7,509 nucleotides of DNA from Bacteroides sp. (GTDB taxonomy: Bacteria > Bacteroidota > Bacteroidia > Bacteroidales > Muribaculaceae), in assembly GCA_014801605.1 (NCBI GenBank), contig JAAVDU010000032.1, positions 14,189-21,697 on the forward strand, read 5' to 3'. Positions 1 through 5,756 of the stretch are shown in pieces. Below the pieces are notes generated by a model. The model saw nothing but the letters and a program-made list of their open reading frames with translations. It searched no databases and was not told the origin of the DNA. Made by a program: the position numbers and the translations under genes. The first letter of the stretch is position 1. Every line of letters starts with the position of its first letter.

Positions 1-917
1 CCACGGGAGTGGATAGTGTTCATGTTGTGGATAAAAGCCTCCATCGACTGATGGACACGACCCACGGTCTTATTGATGGCGTGCTGGAGCAGACGCTCAT
101 CACCCTCAAGACCATCGAGAGGACGCTTCAGGTAATCCTTGAACTGCGCGTTATAGAGATGAGAGAGGTCTTGTCCGGTCAGTTGCTCAAGGTTTTTCAC
201 CTCCTCTATAAAGGAATATCTTACGAAAGGGGCGAGATAGAAGTCGAGAGCCGGTATAGCCTGGCCGCCGTGCATCTCATTCTGGGCAGTTTCGAGCGAT
301 ATGCAGGCAATCACGCTTGCCGTCTCAATTCTTTTTGCGGGGCGCGACTCGCCGTGACCGGCTACGAAACCGTTCTTCAGGATACGGTCGAGCGGGTGCT
401 GCACGCATGTAAGGCTCTTGGTAGGGTAGTAGTCCTTGTCGTGAATATGTATATAGTTGTTGCGCACAGCCTGCTTCACAGGGGAAGAGAGGAGATAGTC
501 GTCGACGAAAGGTTTGGTAGTTTCAGAAGCGAACTTCATCATCATCCCCGCCGGAGAGTCGGTGTTCATATTAGCGTTCTCGCGGGTGATGTCGTTGCTT
601 TTGGCTTCGATGATCTCAAGAAAGATGTCGCGGGTCTTGGCCTGTCGGGCGATCGATCGTTTGTCGCGGTAAGCGATATATCGTTTGGCGACATCCTTAC
701 GAGCCGATTTCATTAGCTCGATCTCCACACGGTCCTGGATCTCTTCGACAGTCATCTTCTGTTTGCCATATTTTCCGATTCTATCGGATATTTTATGGAT
801 AAGCGATTCATCCTCTCCGAGGTCGGTGTCAAGCATAGCCTTTCTGATGGCAGCCTTGATCTTTTCTTCGTTGTAACCTACGACTCGGCCGTCGCGTTTC
901 TCAACTATCTGTATCAT
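1..917 (-). CDS. nrdD: Anaerobic (class III) ribonucleoside-triphosphate reductase, N-terminal part, cut by the window edge
   Basis: This is the large subunit of the oxygen-sensitive glycyl-radical enzyme that reduces ribonucleoside triphosphates to dNTPs in anaerobic cytoplasm. The frame reads from ATG 917-915 down to base 1, giving 305 codons plus two bases. Residues 1 to about 93 form an ATP-cone allosteric domain (starts MIQIVEKRDGRVVGYNEEKI). The catalytic barrel follows, with ENANMNTDSP (113-122), NNYIHIHDKDYYPTKSLTCV (153-172), the block around ETASVIACISLE and the LAPFV stretch (228-232), all resembling E. coli NrdD. Cys171 sits where the family has its N-terminal active-site cysteine (inferred by context). 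The finger-loop cysteine, zinc site and C-terminal glycyl-radical motif should lie beyond base 1, and the activase gene nrdG may follow (inference). The start is favoured because the ATP cone begins right there and a consensus promoter lies about 60 bp upstream. No Shine-Dalgarno sequence is seen, as is common in Bacteroidetes. Confidence 0.95.
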   Translation of the reverse strand, partial: MIQIVEKRDGRVVGYNEEKIKAAIRKAMLDTDLGEDESLIHKISDRIGKYGKQKMTVEEIQDRVEIELMKSARKDVAKRYIAYRDKRSIARQAKTRDIFLEIIEAKSNDITRENANMNTDSPAGMMMKFASETTKPFVDDYLLSSPVKQAVRNNYIHIHDKDYYPTKSLTCVQHPLDRILKNGFVAGHGESRPAKRIETASVIACISLETAQNEMHGGQAIPALDFYLAPFVRYSFIEEVKNLEQLTGQDLSHLYNAQFKDYLKRPLDGLEGDERLLQHAINKTVGRVHQSMEAFIHNMNTIHSR

Positions 918-944
918 CGTTGGTTTAGGGTTTTGAGGGGTTTT

Positions 945-974
945 AGTGGTTTTCAGAGGTCTCCGAAAACCACT
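945..974 (-). promoter_or_regulatory. Perfect 10-bp dyad at the predicted nrdD transcription start
   Basis: AGTGGTTTTC (945-954) and GAAAACCACT (965-974) are perfect inverted repeats separated by 10 bases. The dyad lies just downstream of the -7 element and covers the predicted start site. It could be an operator, since two half-sites about 20 bp centre to centre suit a dimeric regulator. It could also be a 5' leader hairpin that stabilises the mRNA. It is not followed by a T-run on either strand, so it is not a terminator. It does not resemble the NrdR box. Function is inferred from position only. Confidence 0.5.
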
Positions 975-975
975 G

Positions 976-1007
976 CAAAGGTATATGAAAAACTTTGTTT
1001 CAGCAAA
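976..1007 (-). promoter_or_regulatory. Bacteroidetes-type promoter of nrdD
   Basis: On the minus strand the -33 element TTTG (1007-1004) is followed by exactly 20 bases and then TACCTTTG (983-976). This matches the Bacteroidetes primary-sigma consensus TTTG-N19-21-TAnnTTTG in every fixed position. Transcription would start near 970, giving a leader of roughly 50 nt before the nrdD ATG. Confidence 0.8.
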
Positions 1008-1385
1008 ATTTTTAAGGAATTTTGTAGAATAAAATTCACGTTTTGGGGAACAATTTGTGTTGATAAAATTTTTATAATACTGATATATAATGATATAATA
1101 AAATTATTGGGAAACTTTGCATAAAATATTCACATCAGGATTTGCAAAAATGAAATTTTATATTTATGCTTTCGGGATGGATAAAATCTGAATAACCCGC
1201 TGCTGGAAATATAAAATGAAAAATTTTTAACTTTTGTATGGAAATTTTCGTATTTGAGTTGTTATTGTAATAGGAGAGGAGGTATTTTGCTGAAAAATGC
1301 AATAAAATCACCTGCACATACAATTTGACGCAAGTGATAAGACACCCTCCTCCGACATCATTGACAACCATATTATTGAGAAATA

Positions 1386-3662
1386 ATGACATCTAAGGTA
1401 ACAAAAGAGATGGCCCTCGACTATCATGAGGAGGGCAAGCCGGGAAAGATAGAGATAGTTCCCACCAAACCATATGCGTCGCAACACGATCTTGCTCTGG
1501 CATATTCGCCCGGGGTGGCCTATCCTTGTCTGGAGATCGAGAAAAATCCGGAGGATGCCTATCGCTATACAGATAAAGGTAACCTCGTGGGAGTTGTGAG
1601 CAATGGCACGGCAGTGCTCGGGCTCGGCGATATAGGCGCTTTGGCCGGAAAACCGGTGATGGAGGGGAAAGCTCTTCTTTTCAAGATCTTCGCCGGCATC
1701 GACGCATTCGACATAGAGGTCAACGAGAAGGATCCCGAGAAGGTGATACAGATTGTGAAGGCTATCTCCCCCACATTCGGAGGTATCAACCTTGAGGATA
1801 TAAAGGCACCTGAATGTTTCGAGATCGAGACACGCCTGAAAGAGGAGTGTGATATCCCCATCATGCACGACGACCAGCACGGCACAGCCATCATCTCAGG
1901 TGCCGGTCTGCTCAACGCCCTTGAGATACAGGGGAAGAGGATAGAGGATATACGCCTTGTGGTGAACGGTGCAGGGGCAGCCGCCATAAGCTGCACACGC
2001 CTGTATGTGGCGCTCGGGGTGCGTCCGGAGAATGTGGTGATGTGCGACTCCAAGGGTGTGATACGGGCCGACCGCAGTAACCTGAACTCCCAGAAGAGGG
2101 AATTTGCCACTACACGCGATCTCCACACTCTTCAGGAGGCGATGGTTGGCGCCGATGTATTCCTCGGTCTCAGCGTGGCCGACGTCGTGACACCAGAGAT
2201 GGTGCTCTCGATGGCTCCCAAACCGATTGTATTCGCTCTCGCCAATCCGAATCCCGAGATAGATTACAATCTGGCTATGAAGACGCGTGACGATATCATC
2301 GTGGCTACAGGACGTTCGGACTATCCGAACCAGATCAACAATGTGATCGGTTTCCCCTATATATTCCGTGGCGCCCTCGACAGCGGTGCTACCGGTATCA
2401 ACGAGGCTATGAAGATAGCGGCCGTGCATGCCATAGCCGATCTGGCCAAGCAGCCCGTCCCGGCCGTAGTAGACGAAGCATACGGTCTCAACGACATAAA
2501 GTTCGGTCGCGACTATATACTTCCGAAGGCACTTGATCCCCGTCTGTTGCTCTGTGTGGCACCCGCTGTGGCTAAAGCCGCCGATGAGTCGGGTATAGCG
2601 CGTCGGCCCATCACCGACTGGGAGGAATACAAGATCAGACTCCGCACCATAATGGGCGACGACGGCAAGATGATGCGTCGCCTCACAGAGATGGCCCGTC
2701 AGGATCCGAAGCGTGTGGTGATATGCGAGGGTAACACCGACAATATGCTCCGCGCGGCAGTGCGTTGCGCCACTCAGGGAATATGCCGTCCCGTAGTGCT
2801 CGGCAACGAGGAGATGATAGAGAAGCGTGCCGACCGTCTCGGTCTCAACCTGAAAGGGGTGGAGATTGTCAATCCCCGTCATGACCGTGAGGCCGACACC
2901 CGCGACCGTTACGCCCGTCTTCTTGCCGAGAAGAAAGCACGAGAGGGCTATTCCTTCGACTATGCACTTGAAAGGATGTATGAACGCTCCTACTTCGGCA
3001 TGATGATGGTAGAGACAGGTGATGCCGATGCATGTCTCTTCTCCTCATACTCTGCCGGAGAGACGGCCGCCGGGGATGTAGTCTCCATAATCGGTCTTCA
3101 GGAGGGCTACAAGCACTTTGCGACAATGCATATCCTCAACACCCGCAAGGGTACATACTTCATAGCCGATACAGCCGTGAATCCTGATGCCGATAAGTCG
3201 GCGCTTGTAGATATCGCCCGTCTGTCGGACCATACGGTAAGATTCTTCGCACAGGAGCCTGTCATCGCGATGCTCTCCTACAGCAACTTCGGTTCGTCGA
3301 AGCATGAGGAAGCTACGTTGGTGGCCCATGCGGTGGAGGAGCTGCATGAGAAGTATCCCCAGGTGTTGGTTGACGGCGAGATGCAGGTAGAGTATGCACT
3401 TGACACGAAGCTCCGCGACCATACTTATCCCTTCAATAAGTTGAAAGGTAAACAGGTCAACACATTGGTATTCCCGAATCTTACGGCTGCCAACACAGCG
3501 AGTCAGATGTTGCTGAGCATGGGTGTAGGCTCCATCATCGGACCGATTCAAATGGGCTTGAAGAAGCCTGTCTACTTCACCAACAGCAATGCCTCGGTTA
3601 GAGAGATAATCGATCTGGTGACCATCGCCTCCATCGACGCCATCACCCTCGCCAACCGCTGA
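1386..3662 (+). CDS. maeB: NADP-dependent malic enzyme with C-terminal phosphotransacetylase-like domain
   Basis: The 758-aa protein is full length for the large MaeB type. It oxidatively decarboxylates malate to pyruvate and supplies NADPH in the cytoplasm. The malic enzyme N-terminal domain carries YSPGVAYPC with catalytic Tyr40, GKALLFKIFAGIDAFDIE with Lys95, and the metal ligands Glu137-Asp138 (NLEDIKAPE) and Asp163 (HDDQHGTAI). The Rossmann motif NGAGAAAIS (194-202) and ANPNPEI bind the dinucleotide. From about residue 428 a phosphate acetyl/butyryltransferase-like domain follows, with PVIAMLSYSNFGSSKHEEA (about 625-643) and FPNLTAANTASQMLL (about 696-710). In studied MaeB proteins this domain is regulatory, binding acetyl-CoA, rather than catalytic. 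The ATG is chosen because the family N-terminus begins close to it; there is no clear ribosome binding site. The gene stands alone, divergent from nrdD, and ends in its own terminator. Confidence 0.96.
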   Translation: MTSKVTKEMALDYHEEGKPGKIEIVPTKPYASQHDLALAYSPGVAYPCLEIEKNPEDAYRYTDKGNLVGVVSNGTAVLGLGDIGALAGKPVMEGKALLFKIFAGIDAFDIEVNEKDPEKVIQIVKAISPTFGGINLEDIKAPECFEIETRLKEECDIPIMHDDQHGTAIISGAGLLNALEIQGKRIEDIRLVVNGAGAAAISCTRLYVALGVRPENVVMCDSKGVIRADRSNLNSQKREFATTRDLHTLQEAMVGADVFLGLSVADVVTPEMVLSMAPKPIVFALANPNPEIDYNLAMKTRDDIIVATGRSDYPNQINNVIGFPYIFRGALDSGATGINEAMKIAAVHAIADLAKQPVPAVVDEAYGLNDIKFGRDYILPKALDPRLLLCVAPAVAKAADESGIARRPITDWEEYKIRLRTIMGDDGKMMRRLTEMARQDPKRVVICEGNTDNMLRAAVRCATQGICRPVVLGNEEMIEKRADRLGLNLKGVEIVNPRHDREADTRDRYARLLAEKKAREGYSFDYALERMYERSYFGMMMVETGDADACLFSSYSAGETAAGDVVSIIGLQEGYKHFATMHILNTRKGTYFIADTAVNPDADKSALVDIARLSDHTVRFFAQEPVIAMLSYSNFGSSKHEEATLVAHAVEELHEKYPQVLVDGEMQVEYALDTKLRDHTYPFNKLKGKQVNTLVFPNLTAANTASQMLLSMGVGSIIGPIQMGLKKPVYFTNSNASVREIIDLVTIASIDAITLANR

Positions 3663-3686
3663 TAATCCCTCCATATCATAAAAAGC

Positions 3687-3735
3687 TTAGGGTTTGGAAG
3701 AGCTTGCATTAAAGCTCTTTCAAACCCTAAATTTT
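3687..3735 (+). terminator. Rho-independent terminator of maeB, possibly bidirectional
   Basis: A 19-bp stem pairs 3687-3705 (starts TTAGGGTTTGG) with 3712-3730 (ends CAAACCCTAA), with one G-U pair and a 6-nt loop. It is followed by ATTTTTATT. It starts 25 bp after the maeB stop codon. An A-run just upstream (AAAA, 3681-3684) means the reverse strand also reads a stem with a nearby T-run, so it may stop transcription from both sides. Confidence 0.9.
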
Positions 3736-3891
3736 TATTGATATTCTACTAGACTTTAGTATGGAATTCCCAATTGATCAGTGAATTCCTTTTCCCTCTG
3801 CAACTTACTGAGAGTATGGGTAAAGAGATTTGTTATAGACCTGAACTAATGAAGGAGTTTGGTGTGATTCTTATAGTTGTATCTTACGTTC

Positions 3892-3917
3892 GCTGTAAGT
3901 AAAAGCTGTAAGTAAAA
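3892..3917. repeat. Tandem duplication of a 13-bp unit
   Basis: The unit GCTGTAAGTAAAA occurs twice head to tail, at 3892-3904 and 3905-3917, with no mismatch. The first copy overlaps the stop codon of a doubtful 28-codon frame. It looks like a simple replication-slippage duplication; no function is evident. Confidence 0.8.
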
Positions 3918-4044
3918 GCCGACACAACCTAAGTATATAGAAGAGATAGTACTTATATACAATTATGACAGATGGCATCAGATTAAGATATATTTCAATA
4001 TGGTTAAGTAATGTGTCAGAATATTGAATAAAATGCTATAAAAA

Positions 4045-4076
4045 TTTGCAAAGAATGATAATTTGTCTTAACTTTG
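4045..4076 (+). promoter_or_regulatory. Consensus Bacteroidetes promoter upstream of the T9SS cargo unit
   Basis: TTTG (4045-4048), a 20-bp spacer and TAACTTTG (4069-4076) match the Bacteroidetes primary-sigma consensus in every fixed base. Transcription should start near 4083. The next substantial start codon is at 4316, so the leader would be about 230 nt unless the short lipoprotein-like frame beginning at 4131 is translated first. Confidence 0.75.
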
Positions 4077-4130
4077 TAATCGTATTGTTGAACAGCTATT
4101 CTTTCTTTTTAATAAATATATTTAGACCTT

Positions 4131-4298
4131 ATGATAAAACAAAGCTCTGTTTGGAGAAATTTTGATAGGAATGTGGTTTATTCTTGCTTTCAATTGTTAA
4201 TCCTTGTCACAGGATGTAATTGAGTGGACTTTCGTAATGACTGTTTCAAGTATAAGTTAAATGTTAATAATTCAGGAAGAGTTGAAATAATTGCCTAA
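4131..4298 (+). pseudogene. Short lipoprotein-like frame interrupted by an in-frame TGA
   Basis: ATG 4131 opens a 30-aa frame whose end, QLLILVTGCN, is a hydrophobic stretch closing in a good lipobox (V-T-G-C, Cys29), and TGA follows at 4221-4223. Reading on in the same frame gives 24 more sense codons (VDFRNDC...VEIIA) to TAA 4296-4298, only 17 bp before the next gene. Either this is a roughly 54-aa lipoprotein gene broken by one nonsense codon, or the 30-aa product, essentially a lipoprotein signal peptide, is the real one. TGA is used as a normal stop by maeB and the 4316 gene, so recoding is unlikely. A consensus promoter lies about 50 bp upstream. No similarity to a named protein is recognised. 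It could be chance coding in AT-rich DNA. Confidence 0.4.
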
Positions 4299-4315
4299 CC
4301 AAAGAGAATACTGAA

Positions 4316-5317
4316 ATGAAAAGAGTAATATTTGCGATAATTTATATATGTTTGTTATGCCCTAACTTGGAATTTATCAAAGCTGAGATTTTGATAAATC
4401 GTACTTTGGTGCAAAATGGAGAGAATGTTAGTTCAGATGATCTAATCACTTCGGTAGCCCCATTACAGTTTTCCTTAGTAGATAAAACTCAGGAAGGAGT
4501 ATGGTCTGTATCATTTTTAGAACAGGATGGTTTTTACGTATATGAAAGGTATGTAAATAAAAGTGGGAACTGTATAATTGATGTCACGGAATTTGACTTC
4601 TGGAGAGTCAAAAAAGAGTATAATCCGGATATCCAACGTAATACAAGCCAGATGAGAGTGAGATTTACCTGTGAAAACGGTAACTCAGATTATATTGATG
4701 TCTCGTTAGCTCTTGCGCCAACGAGACCTGTGATTACCAATATTAAGTTTGACTATGTTTACGATTGGGATTCAGATAGTATATGGCCAAATGGATGGTT
4801 GTCATTTGATATTTATTCACAGGATGCTAATAAGTATTATTTACATAGTGCTCTCGATCAATATTATTTTGAATATAATGATGACATACTTTTTCTATTT
4901 ACCACAGAATATAAGGCAGAGGAGGGAATTACTCATATCGTTTACCAGACTGATTGGGGGGAATTTATTATTGTTACTGCTTCTAATAGATATGGCTATA
5001 CAACCGGGGATATGCTGTTCACAACATCTTTTATAGAAGATCAGAATGTATTGAACAGAATTGAGGAATTGCGGCTACAGGCTGAGACACCTTCCGTAAT
5101 AGAGGATAAAGAAGATACCGGTATCAAGATTTCAGGAAATACCATTCAATGTGATGAAGGTATTCATCATTTAACAATTTATGATCTAAACGGGAGAATT
5201 GTCCGGAGTGAGGAAAGTCCGATTGTCATATCTCTAAGTGATATTAATAAAGGGATATATGTAGTAACTTATCAATATAAAGAATCGATAAAAAATACTA
5301 AAATCGTAGTGAGATGA
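4316..5317 (+). CDS. Secreted protein with T9SS type A C-terminal sorting domain, function unknown
   Basis: The 333-aa protein starts with a Sec signal peptide: Lys-Arg, a hydrophobic core to about residue 15, and likely cleavage after IKA (Ala23). Residues 260-333 form a type A sorting domain of the Por/T9SS system: a linker with acidic and polar residues, then LTIYDLNGRIVRSE (286-299), ISLSDINKGIYVVTY (305-319) and a final KIVVR. Such proteins cross the outer membrane through T9SS, and the domain is usually removed on anchoring or release. The middle (about 24-255) is rich in aromatic and beta-forming residues; APTRPVITNIKFDY (134-147) looks like the start of a second beta-sandwich, Ig-like module. 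No catalytic motif is visible, so an adhesin, binding or structural role is only a guess. The codons are AT-rich, unlike maeB and trkH, which suggests transfer or relaxed evolution. It probably shares the promoter at 4045-4076. No clear terminator follows. Confidence 0.85.
   Translation: MKRVIFAIIYICLLCPNLEFIKAEILINRTLVQNGENVSSDDLITSVAPLQFSLVDKTQEGVWSVSFLEQDGFYVYERYVNKSGNCIIDVTEFDFWRVKKEYNPDIQRNTSQMRVRFTCENGNSDYIDVSLALAPTRPVITNIKFDYVYDWDSDSIWPNGWLSFDIYSQDANKYYLHSALDQYYFEYNDDILFLFTTEYKAEEGITHIVYQTDWGEFIIVTASNRYGYTTGDMLFTTSFIEDQNVLNRIEELRLQAETPSVIEDKEDTGIKISGNTIQCDEGIHHLTIYDLNGRIVRSEESPIVISLSDINKGIYVVTYQYKESIKNTKIVVR
4372..4399 (+). repeat. Perfect 10-bp inverted repeat inside the signal-peptide region of the T9SS gene
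   Basis: ATTTATCAAA (4372-4381) and TTTGATAAAT (4390-4399) are perfect complements around an 8-nt loop, codons about 19-28 of the T9SS cargo gene. It would make a modest AT-rich hairpin in the mRNA near the signal-peptide cleavage site. It may be coincidental in AT-rich coding DNA. Confidence 0.5.
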
Positions 5318-5345
5318 GATTAAATTAAATGTTTAAATTGTATTA

Positions 5346-5462
5346 ATGACTTTCTTCGGTATGAGAATGAGAGCTCAAGAGATGAGAACCATTACTGGAG
5401 ATAATCATGTTATCGATACAATTACAAAACAATGTGGCGAAGCTAATAGTAAAAGATACTGA
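5346..5462 (+). CDS. Possible 38-aa small protein, unrecognised
   Basis: ATG 5346 opens a frame of 38 codons ending at TGA 5460-5462 (begins MTFFGMRMRAQEMRTITGDN). It lies 28 bp after the T9SS gene and could be read through from it, since no terminator intervenes. The product is polar with several Met and Arg residues, has no signal peptide or membrane segment, and resembles no family I know. The same frame continues after the stop for 25 more sense codons to TAA 5538-5540, so it may be the start of a decayed larger gene. Coding status is doubtful. Confidence 0.25.
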   Translation: MTFFGMRMRAQEMRTITGDNHVIDTITKQCGEANSKRY

Positions 5463-5481
5463 GGTAAACAGCCACAAATTT

Positions 5482-5507
5482 TAATTATGGCGAATTCGCC
5501 ACAATTA
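5482..5507. repeat. 26-bp near-perfect palindrome
   Basis: The core TGGCGAATTCGCCA (5488-5501) is a perfect 14-bp palindrome. The flanks TAATT (5482-5486) and AATTA (5503-5507) extend the symmetry, with a single mismatched pair (5487/5502). TGTGGCGAA also occurs at 5433-5441, the inverse of TTCGCCACA at 5495-5503. It could be a binding site for a dimeric regulator, a hairpin, or a relic of a mobile element end. No T-run follows, so it is not a standard terminator. Confidence 0.6.
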
Positions 5508-5708
5508 GAAGTCAGTCAGGACCTAGCAGATTCAAGATAATCGGAAAAAGAATTCGTTGTCCGGACTAATGCCATATCCCTTCTGGCAAAAGCAGGACAC
5601 TAATCTTCATCTCGGCGGCAAGAGGGTCTTCCAATGATTCAAAGAAAAGTGGGAATCGCTTAAACAGACCGGACCATCAAGAACAGTCTTAGAATAAGAC
5701 GATAAAAG

Positions 5709-5737
5709 GGAGCCACAGGCTAATAACTTGTGGCTCC
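5709..5737 (-). terminator. Rho-independent terminator of the trkH-GNAT unit
   Basis: Read on the minus strand, GGAGCCACAAG (5737-5727) pairs with CCTGTGGCTCC (5719-5709) in an 11-bp stem with one G-U pair and a 7-nt loop. CTTTTATC follows. It begins about 20 bp after the stop codon of the GNAT gene. The T-run is short but the stem is GC-rich. On the plus strand no good T-run follows. Confidence 0.75.
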
Positions 5738-5756
5738 ATCCTTAATTGTGTAATTT

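Larger units (their letters stand above)
918..1385. other. Divergent AT-rich intergenic region between nrdD and maeB
   Basis: This 468-bp spacer holds the nrdD promoter, the start-site dyad and a run of GGTTT repeats on its left side. From about 1000 to 1300 it is very AT-rich. For maeB only imperfect -7-like strings are visible: TAacTTTTG at 1228-1236, TATTTTG at 1283-1289 and TAcaaTTTG at 1319-1327. None has a TTTG element at the right distance, so the maeB promoter cannot be placed. I see no convincing gene here; open frames on either strand look non-coding. Confidence 0.6.
3663..4315. other. Long AT-rich intergenic region after maeB
   Basis: Apart from the maeB terminator, a 13-bp tandem duplication, a consensus promoter and a short interrupted lipoprotein-like frame, this 653-bp stretch holds nothing I can identify. 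A 28-codon frame runs from ATG 3816 to TAA 3902 but has no recognisable similarity and no promoter. GGAATTCC (3763-3770) and GAATTCC (3783-3789) form a small repeat pair. Base composition is much more AT-rich than maeB. Confidence 0.6.
5318..5756. other. Intergenic region with short decayed-looking frames between the T9SS gene and the GNAT gene
   Basis: No intact gene is recognised in these 439 bp. There are three short plus-strand stretches: a 38-codon frame from ATG 5346, an ATG frame at 5487-5540 (MANSPQLEVSQDLADSR), and from about 5530 a frame reading GLMPYPFWQKQDTNLHLGGK, with a stop after VFQ and then FKEKWESLKQTG. The last has protein-like composition but internal stops, as in a gene remnant. 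A 26-bp near-palindrome (5482-5507) and the terminator serving the minus-strand genes (5709-5737) also lie here. Confidence 0.5.

Noticed and set aside
9..716. Open plus-strand frame of 235 codons opposite nrdD
   Set aside because: The minus strand encodes a clear NrdD with conserved motifs throughout; the plus frame has no recognisable domain and is an antisense shadow.
945..974. NrdR box or terminator reading of the nrdD dyad
   Set aside because: The arms do not resemble the AT-rich NrdR consensus, and no T-run follows on either strand.
1228..1327. Candidate maeB promoters (TAacTTTTG, TATTTTG, TAcaaTTTG)
   Set aside because: Each deviates from TAnnTTTG by one base of spacing or length, and none has TTTG 19-21 bp upstream.
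1135..1392. Minus-strand frame of 85 codons in the nrdD-maeB spacer
   Set aside because: It overlaps the maeB start, has low-complexity AT-driven composition and no promoter or family resemblance.
1896..3674. Long minus-strand open frames opposite maeB (1896-2882, 2869-3126, 3045-3674)
   Set aside because: The plus-strand MaeB is continuous and full length. The antisense frames are rich in His, Tyr and Cys as expected from reversed GC-ending codons, and match no family.
3816..3902. 28-codon frame beginning MGKEICYRPELMKEFGV
   Set aside because: It has no promoter, no recognisable similarity, and its end lies in a tandem duplication; length is within chance for this composition.
4221..4223. 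Recoding of TGA as an amino acid in the mini-lipoprotein frame
   Set aside because: maeB and the T9SS gene both end in TGA at the expected protein end, and no selenocysteine-type hairpin is evident, so TGA is most simply a stop.
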